Source: VXNE01 sp965217825
GTDB taxonomy: Bacteria > Pseudomonadota > Gammaproteobacteria > Pseudomonadales > Azotimanducaceae
NCBI GenBank assembly: GCA_965217825.1
Contig: OZ244571.1
Coordinates: 372,001-436,000, forward strand
Direction: 5' to 3'
Length of the DNA: 64,000 nt
In this document: piece by piece, positions 33,464 to 41,469 of the stretch
Position numbering within the stretch: position 1 is the stretch's first letter
How the letters are laid out: every line of letters starts with the position of its first letter
Notes under the pieces: generated by a model
Database searches by the model: none
What the model was told of the DNA's origin: nothing
Seen by the model: only the letters and a program-made list of their open reading frames with translations
Program-made: the position numbers and the translations under genes

Positions 33464-34291
33464 ATGATGATTGAACGCAGGCCACTCCCGCCGATGTTTT
33501 TGACCGCGCTCCTCGTGGCGGCTCTGTCCGGCTGCGACGGTTTCGACAACCCCCTGCGCTGGGAGGAGAGCCCCATCGCGGACGATCTCATCGGCACGTG
33601 GAAAGCGGTCGAAGGACCGGACACCGGAGTGCGGGCCCGGGTCTCCCGCAAGGACAACGAAATGCTGGGATTCGAACTCACCTATCCCGAAAACACCAAA
33701 GGGACCCTTCAAATCGGCCAGTACAAGCAACGCGCGACGTTCCTCGGCGAGGTCCTTGGCTCCGGAGCCCTGCACGTCCTCCAGGTAAGGATGGATTCGT
33801 ACGACGAGTTCGATGAAGACGGAGAGTCGCTGTGGGATCCGGCGACCGGATTCCTGTTCTGGCGGATTGCCCCCTCGCCGGAAAACGGTGTGCATGTCCA
33901 TCGGTTCAACCCCGAAGTGCTGGGAAGGGTGGCCGAAGAGGAACTCGCCGCCACGGGACTCAAGATCCGAGGCGAAGCGTTTGCGCACTGCCTAAGCGAC
34001 GACATTCGGGGCAGTCTCCGGACGAGAGTATGGATTGATATCCGCGAGGGCCTGGACGACGAGTTGCTTGCCGAGGTCCAGGACGCGCTGGGGCTGGACC
34101 AGCGGGAGGTGGCGGAGATTCAACGGCAAAGCGCCAGGTTGGCTGAACTGAAGGTAGATCCCTACGAGGAACTTTCGGGCATAAGGAACTGCGTAGCCCT
34201 CCGTCTGCCAAGCGAGTCACTGGAGCAGATCTTCCTCCAGCACACGGACCGGGTCTTCTCCGGCGGGGCCGACCGGTACGTCCGGGAATAG
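33464..34291 (+). CDS. predicted lipoprotein of unknown function
   Basis: 275 residues with a lipoprotein signal (FLTALLVAALSGCDGF; lipobox LSGC near residue 24). The mature part has a beta-strand-rich start (LIGTWKAVEGPDTGVRARVS) and a charged helical end. I recognise no family. It begins two bases after the lysA stop, so it is probably in the same transcript. A role in the envelope is the most that can be said. Confidence 0.65.
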   Translation: MMIERRPLPPMFLTALLVAALSGCDGFDNPLRWEESPIADDLIGTWKAVEGPDTGVRARVSRKDNEMLGFELTYPENTKGTLQIGQYKQRATFLGEVLGSGALHVLQVRMDSYDEFDEDGESLWDPATGFLFWRIAPSPENGVHVHRFNPEVLGRVAEEELAATGLKIRGEAFAHCLSDDIRGSLRTRVWIDIREGLDDELLAEVQDALGLDQREVAEIQRQSARLAELKVDPYEELSGIRNCVALRLPSESLEQIFLQHTDRVFSGGADRYVRE

Positions 34292-34301
34292 GCCGAGCGA
34301 G

Positions 34302-35060
34302 ATGGGCAGCATTGTCGCCATCGGCGGCGGCGCCATTCGCACATTGGCGACCGAACCGCTCGACCGGGAAATCATCCGCCTGACGGGCAAATCCCGGCCG
34401 CACGCGCTGTTGATTCCCACCGCGAGCAGCGACGCCGCCGACTACTGGCCCGTGTTCGACCGGGCCTATGGCGCTCACTATGGTTGCACTACCGACGTGC
34501 TCTACTTGCTCGGATCAACACCGGATCCGGGGCTCGTCGCCGACAAGATCGACCGCGCGGACATTATCTACGTGGGTGGCGGCAATACGCTCATGATGAT
34601 GCGCCGCTGGCGACGGCTGGGTGTCGACAAGCTATTGCGTGCGGCGTTCGATCGCGGTGCCGTGCTGTGCGGCGTGAGTGCTGGAGCGATCTGCTGGTTC
34701 GAGCGCGGCCACAGCGACTCGATGGCCTTCTACAACCCCGAGGACTGGAAATACATCGCGGTTACCGGCCTCGGACTCGTCAAAGGGATCGCGTGTCCCC
34801 ACTACAACAGTCACACCAATGGCGTGCCCCGGCGCCAGGATTTCCAACAGATGCTGAAGCGCTTAAGGCGTCCGGGCCTCGCGATCGACAACCTTTGCGC
34901 CGTCGCCTTCACCGACGAGGGCTTCCGCGTCCTGACCACCAGGCGCCGCGTCGGCGCGTATGTGCTGTCGATCGAACGTGGCGAAGTGATCCAGCGCAAG
35001 CTCCCCAGATCCACGCAATACATGCCTGTCGAGTCGCTATACCCGACGGTGCGACCTTGA
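34302..35060 (+). CDS. peptidase E-like protein (S51 family)
   Basis: 252 residues: MGSIVAIGGGAIR, LLIPTASSDAADYWPVF, IIYVGGGNTLMMMRRWRRLG and the nucleophile elbow GVSAGAICWF with Ser in the dipeptidase-E position, followed by the His region GIACPHYNSH. S51 peptidases cleave dipeptides beginning with Asp; relatives such as cyanophycinase act on other peptides. It follows the lipoprotein by ten bases. Length is typical (about 230-250). Confidence 0.8.
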   Translation: MGSIVAIGGGAIRTLATEPLDREIIRLTGKSRPHALLIPTASSDAADYWPVFDRAYGAHYGCTTDVLYLLGSTPDPGLVADKIDRADIIYVGGGNTLMMMRRWRRLGVDKLLRAAFDRGAVLCGVSAGAICWFERGHSDSMAFYNPEDWKYIAVTGLGLVKGIACPHYNSHTNGVPRRQDFQQMLKRLRRPGLAIDNLCAVAFTDEGFRVLTTRRRVGAYVLSIERGEVIQRKLPRSTQYMPVESLYPTVRP

Positions 35061-35142
35061 CCGGCACCGCTACCCGACCGACGTCATCGGTCACAGACCT
35101 GTCCGGCCGCTCGCGCCCGCGCTCAGATTCCCGGATTCAAAG

Positions 35143-35258
35143 TCAGATGATCAGCAAGGACGAATCTCTCGCTCCCCGAACGGTGGCCAGCGGCACTGAC
35201 TTGTCGAGGGTGACCAGTCGGGCGTCATGAGCGATGGCAAGTGCCAGCAGTTACATCA
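35143..35258 (-). pseudogene. C-terminal relic of a second PIN-domain toxin
   Basis: On the minus strand LLALAIAHDARLVTLDKSVP then LATVRGARDSSLLII ends at the TGA 35143-35145. This is the carboxyl end of a PIN domain (YLLALA...GGRLVTFDRxVPL). A TAA lies directly before LLALA, and a one-base change there would restore DVYLLALA, so a frameshift is likely. Remaining bases of the 348-base gap up to dapF hold nothing else but the -10 element. Confidence 0.65.
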
Positions 35259-35396
35259 AGCATCAGTCATCAGACTGGACTTCGACCGTACCCTGATTCC
35301 CATCCGAAACGCCATGCTCCAACTGGCATCCTCTGGCCATGGAACAGTAGCCGGCCGCGCGACGCAGGGCGTCCGGGCTCCGGCGCGATAAGCGAC

Positions 35397-35402
35397 TATA
35401 AT
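35397..35402 (+). promoter_or_regulatory. TATAAT element immediately before dapF
   Basis: A perfect TATAAT ends six bases before the dapF ATG, so a transcript begun from it would start at or next to the A of the ATG. No Shine-Dalgarno sequence precedes that ATG. Both facts fit a leaderless mRNA. No good -35 is seen. Confidence 0.5.
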
Positions 35403-35408
35403 CACGCG

Positions 35409-36248
35409 ATGAACCTCCGGTTCACGAAAATGCATGGCCTCGGCAATGACTTCATGGTCGTTGACCTGGTGACGCAAGGCGTCGACCTGGATCTCAAGCG
35501 CATCAGGACCTGGAGTGATCGCCGCACGGGCATCGGTTTCGATCAACTGTTGGCGGTGTTTCCGCCGGCAGTTCCCGACGCGGACTTCAACTTTCGAATA
35601 TTCAACAGCGATGGCAGCGAAGCCGAGCAGTGCGGCAACGGCGGTCGCTGCGTGGCGCGGTTTGTCCGGGATCGCGCACTTACCAAGAAAAAAGGGCTTG
35701 CGCTGGATACGGCCGGCGGACGCATGCGCACGCGCTTGCTCAAGGACGGCAAAGTGCGGGTCGAGATGAATGTCCCCTGTCTCAAAGCGCGGCGTATCCC
35801 GTTCCGACCCGACTTGGCCACGGAAGAGGGTTTGAGCTACCGATTGACGGTCGATGGAGAATCGGTCGCGTTTACGCCAGTCTCCATGGGCAATCCCCAT
35901 GCGGTCGTCATGGTGGACGATATCGACAAGGCACAGGTGGAAACCGTAGGTGCGGCATTGCAGACGTCAGACGCCTTCCCCGAAGGCGTCAACGTTGGCT
36001 TCCTCCAGGTGATAGATCCCGAGAATGCGCGGCTGCGGGTGTTTGAACGCGGCGCCGGCGAAACCCGCGCGTGCGGCAGCGGGGCATGCGCGGCAATGGT
36101 CGCCGGCAACCTGCACGGACTATTGAGGTCGCGCGCAACCGTGTCGCTTCCCGGGGGCGATATCGAGCTGGCCTGGCCGGGCAAGTGCAGCCCGGTCGCG
36201 ATGACGGGCCCGGCGGCGTCGGTCTACGAAGGACGTGTCCAACTATGA
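35409..36248 (+). CDS. dapF: diaminopimelate epimerase
   Basis: 279 residues from the ATG giving MNLRFTKMHGLGNDFMVVDL. Two catalytic cysteines lie in AEQCGNGGRCVARF and TRACGSGACAAM; MGNPHAVVMVDD is the usual spacer motif. It interconverts LL- and meso-diaminopimelate for lysine and peptidoglycan. Likely translated from a leaderless transcript. The DUF484 gene usually found between dapF and xerC is missing. Confidence 0.94.
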   Translation: MNLRFTKMHGLGNDFMVVDLVTQGVDLDLKRIRTWSDRRTGIGFDQLLAVFPPAVPDADFNFRIFNSDGSEAEQCGNGGRCVARFVRDRALTKKKGLALDTAGGRMRTRLLKDGKVRVEMNVPCLKARRIPFRPDLATEEGLSYRLTVDGESVAFTPVSMGNPHAVVMVDDIDKAQVETVGAALQTSDAFPEGVNVGFLQVIDPENARLRVFERGAGETRACGSGACAAMVAGNLHGLLRSRATVSLPGGDIELAWPGKCSPVAMTGPAASVYEGRVQL

Positions 36249-36293
36249 TCGCATCCCGAATCGCTGCATTACGCGGCAATACGTAGAGATTCC

Positions 36294-37238
36294 ATGAAAC
36301 GACATCCCGACGACAGAGGGATCGCGAGCCCACCTCGCGATGCGGCCGATTCCGGCGGACCAAAACCTCCGCTTGACGCCTACATCGGTTATCTCACCCA
36401 CGAGAGACGCAGCTCGCCGCATACGATCGACGCCTATCGGCGCGACCTGGAGGCGTTCAGAACGAGCGCAGAACTCGACGACTGGCTTTCCTGCAGGCCG
36501 CATCATGTGCGTCAATTCCTCGCCCGATTGCATGCCCGGGGACGCTCGTCCAATACCATCGGCCGCGCGCTCTCGAGCGTGCGCAGTTTCTACGCCTTCC
36601 TCGTGCGCCGCGGATATACCCAAGCGAATCCCGCCACAGGTATCAGCGCACCGAAAAAACGCAAAAAGCTGCCGAAAACGCTGGACATAGACAACGCGGC
36701 GAAGCTCTTCGATTCCAATCCACAGTCGGTGCTCGAAGTACGCGACCGCGCGATGATTGAACTGCTCTACGGAAGCGGCATGCGCCTGGCCGAACTGGTC
36801 GACCTGGACCTCCGACATCTCGACCTGGTCAACGGTTTTGCCACTGTCACCGGCAAGGGCAACAAGACCCGCGTCGTGCCCCTCGGATCGCTCGCCGTAG
36901 AATCCGTACACAGGTGGCTCGAAACCCGCCCCGGCGCGGGTCCGCGCGATCCGCTCTTCACCGGTCGGGGCAACAAGCGAATCAGTCCGCGCACCGTTCA
37001 GGCGCGCCTGAAGACGCTCTCCATACGCAATCTCGGCACAGACGTACTACATCCACACCTCCTGCGGCACAGCTTCGCGAGCCACTTGCTCGAGTCGAGC
37101 GGGGATGTGAGGGCAGTGCAGGAACTACTCGGCCACGCCGACATCTCGACCACGCAGATCTACACGCACCTCGACTTCCAGCACCTGGCCAAGGTGTACG
37201 ACGCCGCCCATCCGCGCGCCAGGAATCCCAAGAAGTAG
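36294..37238 (+). CDS. xerC: tyrosine recombinase XerC
   Basis: 314 residues. N-terminal SAM-like domain (YIGYLTHERRSSPHTIDAYR) and catalytic domain with the R of LYGSGMRLAELVDLDL, K in TGKGNKTRVVPL, HLLRHSFASHLLE (HxxR), LGHADISTTQIYTHL with the second His and the Tyr nucleophile. It resolves chromosome dimers at dif with XerD. Its place after dapF and before a HAD phosphatase is the conserved xerC locus, so it is not a phage integrase, and the GTG start of the next gene overlaps its stop. Confidence 0.93.
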   Translation: MKRHPDDRGIASPPRDAADSGGPKPPLDAYIGYLTHERRSSPHTIDAYRRDLEAFRTSAELDDWLSCRPHHVRQFLARLHARGRSSNTIGRALSSVRSFYAFLVRRGYTQANPATGISAPKKRKKLPKTLDIDNAAKLFDSNPQSVLEVRDRAMIELLYGSGMRLAELVDLDLRHLDLVNGFATVTGKGNKTRVVPLGSLAVESVHRWLETRPGAGPRDPLFTGRGNKRISPRTVQARLKTLSIRNLGTDVLHPHLLRHSFASHLLESSGDVRAVQELLGHADISTTQIYTHLDFQHLAKVYDAAHPRARNPKK

Positions 37239-37930
37239 TGATCGAACTCGTCACTTTCGATCTCGACAACACGCTGTGGGAAACGGATAACACCATCCGC
37301 CAGGCGGAGGCCGACATGCGCGAACGGCTGAACCGGCGAGTGCCGGGTTTCTCCGAGGCGTTCGGCTTTCACGCCACCCGCGCGCTGCGCGAGCAGGTGA
37401 TCGCGGACGCCCCGGAGATCGCGCATGACGTTTCGCGCCTGCGAAAGGAAGTTCTGTTTCGAGCCGTGCGGCAGTGCGGATGCGGCGGAGACGACGCCCG
37501 CGCCTACGCCGAAGAAGCATTCGAAGTATTCCTGCGCGCTCGTCATCGAGTGTCGTACCTCGACGGGGCGCTCGACATTTTGTCCATTCTCGCGCGTCGA
37601 TACACCCTCGGCTCGCTCACGAATGGCAATGCCGATTTCATACAGCTCGGCCTGGATCGCTACTTCGCGTTCGGTTTTACCGCCGCGGACGTGGGGGCCA
37701 TGAAGCCGCACCGTGCGATGTTCGACGCGGCCCTCGCGCGAACCGGCGTCGCTGCCGCTGCCGCGGTACATATCGGGGATCACCCGATCGACGATGTGCA
37801 GGGCGCGAGAGACGTTGGCATGCATACGATCTGGTTCAACCCCGACGGCGCAACAGACCCCGTGGGTGCCAGCGCGCAGGTCGGCCGGTTACAGGAGATC
37901 CCGCAAGCCATCGCGCTGCTGGAAGACTAA
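37238..37930 (+). CDS. HAD-superfamily phosphatase, YigB type
   Basis: 230 residues from the GTG overlapping the xerC stop. Motif I VTFDLDNTLWE, motif II LGSLTNGNAD, motif III Lys in DVGAMKPHRAMF, and motif IV HIGDHPIDDVQGARDVG are all in order, with a helical cap between I and II. YigB in Escherichia coli dephosphorylates a riboflavin precursor and other small phosphates. Same operon as xerC. Confidence 0.85.
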   Translation: MIELVTFDLDNTLWETDNTIRQAEADMRERLNRRVPGFSEAFGFHATRALREQVIADAPEIAHDVSRLRKEVLFRAVRQCGCGGDDARAYAEEAFEVFLRARHRVSYLDGALDILSILARRYTLGSLTNGNADFIQLGLDRYFAFGFTAADVGAMKPHRAMFDAALARTGVAAAAAVHIGDHPIDDVQGARDVGMHTIWFNPDGATDPVGASAQVGRLQEIPQAIALLED

Positions 37931-38017
37931 AAGATCAATTACCAGTATCGCGTGGTCTACGTACGCTTCGTGGGCACACATGCAGAGTATGTCGCCGTAG
38001 GCGTGGAGGAGGTGTGA
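37931..38017 (+). pseudogene. HigB toxin C-terminal fragment
   Basis: Directly after the stop of the HAD gene the frame gives KINYQYRVVYVRFVGTHAEY then VAVGVEEV, the last 28 residues of a HigB (RelE-like) mRNA interferase. The front of the toxin is gone. A HigA-like gene follows after one base, keeping the native higB-higA order. Confidence 0.75.
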
Positions 38018-38018
38018 G

Positions 38019-38395
38019 ATGGCCAATATCAAGCCAATTCGGTCCGAAAGGGACTATGAGGCGGCGTTGGCCCGGATCTCCGAGCTGATGGATACGGAGC
38101 CCGACAGCCCGGAGGGCGATGAGCTCGATATCCTGGTCGATCTCGTTGATCTGTACGAAAGCAAGCATGTGCCGATGGGGATATCCGAATCCGATCGCCG
38201 CGATTAAATTTCGCACAGATCAGCCAGGTGCGGGACCGGCCGACGACCATGGCCGTGATGAATCTCGCCAACGCTCTGCAAGTTCATCCGGCGCTCGTCG
38301 CGGGCAAGGTTCGGTACCCACGGCAGAACTACCGGCTCTTGTCGCAATTCGTTGGGACCGGCGAGGTCCGACGACAGTTCGGCATGGGGCCGTGA
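38019..38395 (+). pseudogene. HigA-type antitoxin, frameshifted and internally deleted
   Basis: It opens with an intact start, IKPIRSERDYEAALARISEL and SPEGDELDILVDLVDLYESK, the COG5499 HigA pattern. After KHVPMG the frame changes; in the next frame YPNPIAAIKFRTDQPG continues the family, then a third frame reads MNLANALQVHPALVAGKVRY and NYRLLSQFVGTGEVRRQF, the end of HigA-ImmA/IrrE fusions. The central HTH and metallopeptidase parts are missing. Non-functional; with the HigB stub it is a ruined toxin-antitoxin locus. Confidence 0.75.
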
Positions 38396-38511
38396 GGTGG
38401 CAGGTCGATGAACCTTTACAACGGACTAAGGTCTGGACTGTCCCCGCCTACACTTTGTCAAATATCCGGGGCATTAGTTGCTCGCAGAGCGTTCAATAGA
38501 TTCGTCGCTCT

Positions 38512-39420
38512 TCATTCGAAGAAGTCCTCTTGGACCTTCTTCAGATGCAGCACATCTTCATCACTACATCCGATGTTGTATTGAATCATCAGACTGGCGA
38601 GTTTCACTCCGTCGACGAGAACGATCCGCATGCCGAGATCTCTTGCCGTCTGAATGGCCGATGGACTGAACGAAGACGTCGTGACGAAAATACCTTTTTG
38701 TGCCTTCTTTACGCTAAGCGCGCCAAAGAAGTCGCGAATGGCACCGGAGCTAACATTATTTCCTTCCGCGTAGCGCTTCGCCTGGATATAGATCTGATCG
38801 ACCCCCAGCAGATCTTGGTCAATGACACCATCAACACCGTTGTCGCCACTCTTGCCGAGCGTTCTCCCCGCGTTCTCGGACGTCCCGCCATAGCCCATCG
38901 CCCGCAGCAGCTCGACGATCAGGCGTTCGAAGAACGCCGCTGAGGCTTCACGCACCCGATCAAGAAGCTCTACGGAAAAGGTAGCGTCAATCCGCTTATG
39001 CGCATCCCGGAGGGCCTCATCCGGCGTGGCGGTGCTGTTTGCTTCGGTCGCGGTTGCTCCCTCGGGGGCGTCCACATCACGCGTACGAGCTTGGAACTCC
39101 TTGAATTCCTCGAATTGCTCCAGATACGCCTTGTTGATCTCAGCCCCCTCATCGGCCAAGACTGCCCTGCCACGATCGGTTATGACGAAATGCCCCCGTT
39201 TGGTCGCCTTTACGAGGCCGCCTTGTTTCAGATAACTCTTCGCCCAATGGACACGATTGGCGAAACGGGTCTGCTTTCCGCTCGGCAAGATCTCTTCTCT
39301 CTCCTCGTCGCTCAACTCGAACCGGTCGGCGAGTGGATCAACAATATCGCCGATCTTGACCTCGTTATCCTTGGCGCAATCTAGAACGGGACGCATCAAA
39401 GCTTGGTAGTCAGGGATCAC
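38512..39420 (-). CDS. mrr: Mrr-type restriction endonuclease
   Basis: 302 residues from the GTG giving MIPDYQALMRPVLDCAKDNE, with AAGGAGG six bases upstream; E. coli Mrr has 304. The N-terminal Mrr winged-helix domain (ALADRFELSDEEREEILPSG-like, FANRVHWAKSYLKQGGLV) precedes the catalytic domain ELLRAMGYGGTSENAGRTLG, GDNGVDGVID and QIYIQAKRYAEGN, which supplies the D-(Q/E)xK motif. Type IV enzymes cut methylated DNA. It stands between a decayed higBA and comM, a typical accessory site. Confidence 0.88.
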   Translation of the reverse strand: MIPDYQALMRPVLDCAKDNEVKIGDIVDPLADRFELSDEEREEILPSGKQTRFANRVHWAKSYLKQGGLVKATKRGHFVITDRGRAVLADEGAEINKAYLEQFEEFKEFQARTRDVDAPEGATATEANSTATPDEALRDAHKRIDATFSVELLDRVREASAAFFERLIVELLRAMGYGGTSENAGRTLGKSGDNGVDGVIDQDLLGVDQIYIQAKRYAEGNNVSSGAIRDFFGALSVKKAQKGIFVTTSSFSPSAIQTARDLGMRIVLVDGVKLASLMIQYNIGCSDEDVLHLKKVQEDFFE

Positions 39421-39627
39421 GGCGCGCCTCCTTGCGTTCCACCGATTGCCGGTCCATCGAGGCTTCGACTGCGCTTTGACGGACGCGCCAAGCTGCACGG
39501 ACCTTGAAGTCTTTTGCGAGCACAGAGGATACTGGAACCGCCGGAGCCAAGTCACTTCTAAAAGAGATTTCTCTCGGCTTAATCAAAATATTGAGAATTT
39601 CGGACAAAAATAACTAGTTCTTAAGGA

Positions 39628-39674
39628 GGGCACCGATCAAGCGGGATTTTTCCGCCCGCGCGTGTTCGGTGCCC
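39628..39674. other. two-level stem-loop between mrr and comM
   Basis: A perfect 9-bp outer stem GGGCACCGA/TCGGTGCCC encloses a second short stem GCGGG/CCCGC with a T-rich loop. It is preceded by an AAGGAGG on the plus strand at 39623-39629. It lies in a 439-base gap otherwise without a clear gene (a 65-codon frame on the minus strand, 39410-39607, ends over the mrr start but has no recognisable features). Could be an attenuator, small RNA or protein-binding site. Confidence 0.45.
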
Positions 39675-39859
39675 ACGGAGGCTGGCCAATAGTGTGGGCA
39701 ATCACCTACGTCAATTGCGGCTTCACTCCCTCGCGCGCCGGTCGTTGACTTCCTAGACTGGGCACAACACTGCGCATTCGCGTCTGACTCGCAATATCCG
39801 CGGTGCGGCCGCGCGCGTCCCCGGCCAGCGGGACGCCTTTCAAGCGTTGCAAGGGGATC

Positions 39860-41413
39860 ATGGCGAACGCCGCCGAGCGACAGGACACCTACGGGGACGC
39901 ATCCAAATCCGCCCGGTTCACGCGCATCCATACGCGCGCCCAGGACGGCATCGAAACGCCCCCGGTGACGATTGAAGCGCATCGACCGGGGGGCGCGCCC
40001 GCGTTTTCCGTCGTCGGTATGCCCCAGACAGCGGTTCGCGAAGCCCGGGATCGCGTGAAGAGTGCGCTCAAGACGACGCGGCTTGAATTCCCCAGGGGAC
40101 AGCTCGTGGTCAACCTCGCCCCCGCCGACCTCGCGAAACTGGGCGGTCGCTACGACCTTGCCATCGCCATGAGCATATTGGCCGAAACAAACCAGGTACC
40201 GGATCGCCACCTCGAGCGCCTCGAATTCATCGGCGAACTATCGCTCTACGGCGAAGTGCGTCGCGTCCGAGGTTGCTTCGGCGCAGCGCTCGCCGCCCAG
40301 GGCGCGGGCCGCGGACTCGTATTTCCCTCAGACAACGCAGAAGAGTTGGGGGGTCTGGTCGACACGCCTTTGTATCCGGTTCGCACGTTGGCGCACGCGG
40401 TGGAGATCTTGCGCGCGCAAGACCCCGCACCATGGTCTCCGCCAAGGAAGAACGCCGCCCAACGCGACAAGCAAATTTCGCTGAACGACGTCAAGGGCCA
40501 ACTGGCCGCCAAACGCGCGCTTGTGATCGCCGCGGCCGGCGGTCATCACCTCCTCATGCGCGGGCCCCCGGGAACCGGAAAGACCATGCTTGCGAAGCGT
40601 CTCGTCAACCTCCTGCCCGCGTTAAACAGGACCGAAGCGATCGAAGTCGCCAACGTCTACTCCGTTGCCGGCAGGGAGCGTCCCGCCAGCGATGCGCGAC
40701 CATTTCGCGATCCCCATCACACCGCCTCGACGGCTGCTCTTGTCGGCGGCGGCTCGCCCGTGGCGCCCGGAGAGGTGTCGCTAGCCCATCGCGGCGTGCT
40801 GTTTCTCGACGAGTTGCCCGAATTTCGCCGGGACGCTCTCGAAGCTTTGCGCGAACCTTTGGAATCGGCGCAGGTCGTGATCGCGCGCGTGAACCAGAAA
40901 TGCCGCCTGCCGGCGAGCTTTCAATTCGTCGCCGCCATGAACCCCTGCCCCTCGGGATTCGTCTGCGACGAGACGAGCTGCCGCTGTACGCCGTATCAAG
41001 TGCAGAGATACCGGTCACGCCTGTCGGGGCCCCTGCTGGATCGGGTCGACCTGACCGTAGAGGTTGCGCAAGTTACGGAAGACGAACTGTGGAACGGCCG
41101 ATCACCCGCTCTCGATGAAGCCGCCTTGCGTCGCAAGATCGCGGAGGCGCGCGCCATTCAGCTTCGAAGACGGCACAAGTACAACCGGGAACTCGACGCG
41201 CGCGACGTGGAGCGATACTGCTCCCTCGACCAGGGCGGGCAACAACTCCTGCGGCTTGCCGTCAAACGCTACCGGCTGTCGGCGCGCGCAATCCACCGCG
41301 TGCAAAAGGTGGCTCGAACCATTGCCGACCTGGCCGAAGAACCGCACATAGCGGCGGCCCATGTAGCTGAAGCGCTCGGATACCGTGCCGCTTGGACGGA
41401 GCCCCCGATGTAG
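39860..41413 (+). CDS. comM: ComM/YifB magnesium-chelatase-like AAA+ protein
   Basis: 517 residues from the ATG giving MANAAERQDTYGDASKSARF. N-terminal Lon-like domain (VTIEAHRPGGAPAFSVVGMP), then AAA+ with Walker A MRGPPGTGKTM, FRDPHHTASTAALVGGG, Walker B GVLFLDELPEF, and a zinc-like CPSGFVCDETSCRCTPYQ insert. ComM is a helicase that extends heteroduplex during natural transformation. Length is near the family norm. It stands close to the glnK-amtB locus as in pseudomonads. Confidence 0.9.
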   Translation: MANAAERQDTYGDASKSARFTRIHTRAQDGIETPPVTIEAHRPGGAPAFSVVGMPQTAVREARDRVKSALKTTRLEFPRGQLVVNLAPADLAKLGGRYDLAIAMSILAETNQVPDRHLERLEFIGELSLYGEVRRVRGCFGAALAAQGAGRGLVFPSDNAEELGGLVDTPLYPVRTLAHAVEILRAQDPAPWSPPRKNAAQRDKQISLNDVKGQLAAKRALVIAAAGGHHLLMRGPPGTGKTMLAKRLVNLLPALNRTEAIEVANVYSVAGRERPASDARPFRDPHHTASTAALVGGGSPVAPGEVSLAHRGVLFLDELPEFRRDALEALREPLESAQVVIARVNQKCRLPASFQFVAAMNPCPSGFVCDETSCRCTPYQVQRYRSRLSGPLLDRVDLTVEVAQVTEDELWNGRSPALDEAALRRKIAEARAIQLRRRHKYNRELDARDVERYCSLDQGGQQLLRLAVKRYRLSARAIHRVQKVARTIADLAEEPHIAAAHVAEALGYRAAWTEPPM

Positions 41414-41469
41414 GCCGGCCAGCGGGTCTGTGACGATGGGTGGAGGTGGCCACGGCAAAACGCCGCCCG

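Noticed and set aside
36294..37238. Tyrosine recombinase as the integrase of the argH island
   Set aside because: Its place between dapF and the YigB-type gene is the conserved xerC locus, so it is the housekeeping recombinase.
39410..39607. 65-codon minus-strand frame overlapping the mrr start
   Set aside because: Only a TTG start, no ribosome site, and no family; listed within the stem-loop entry instead of as a gene.
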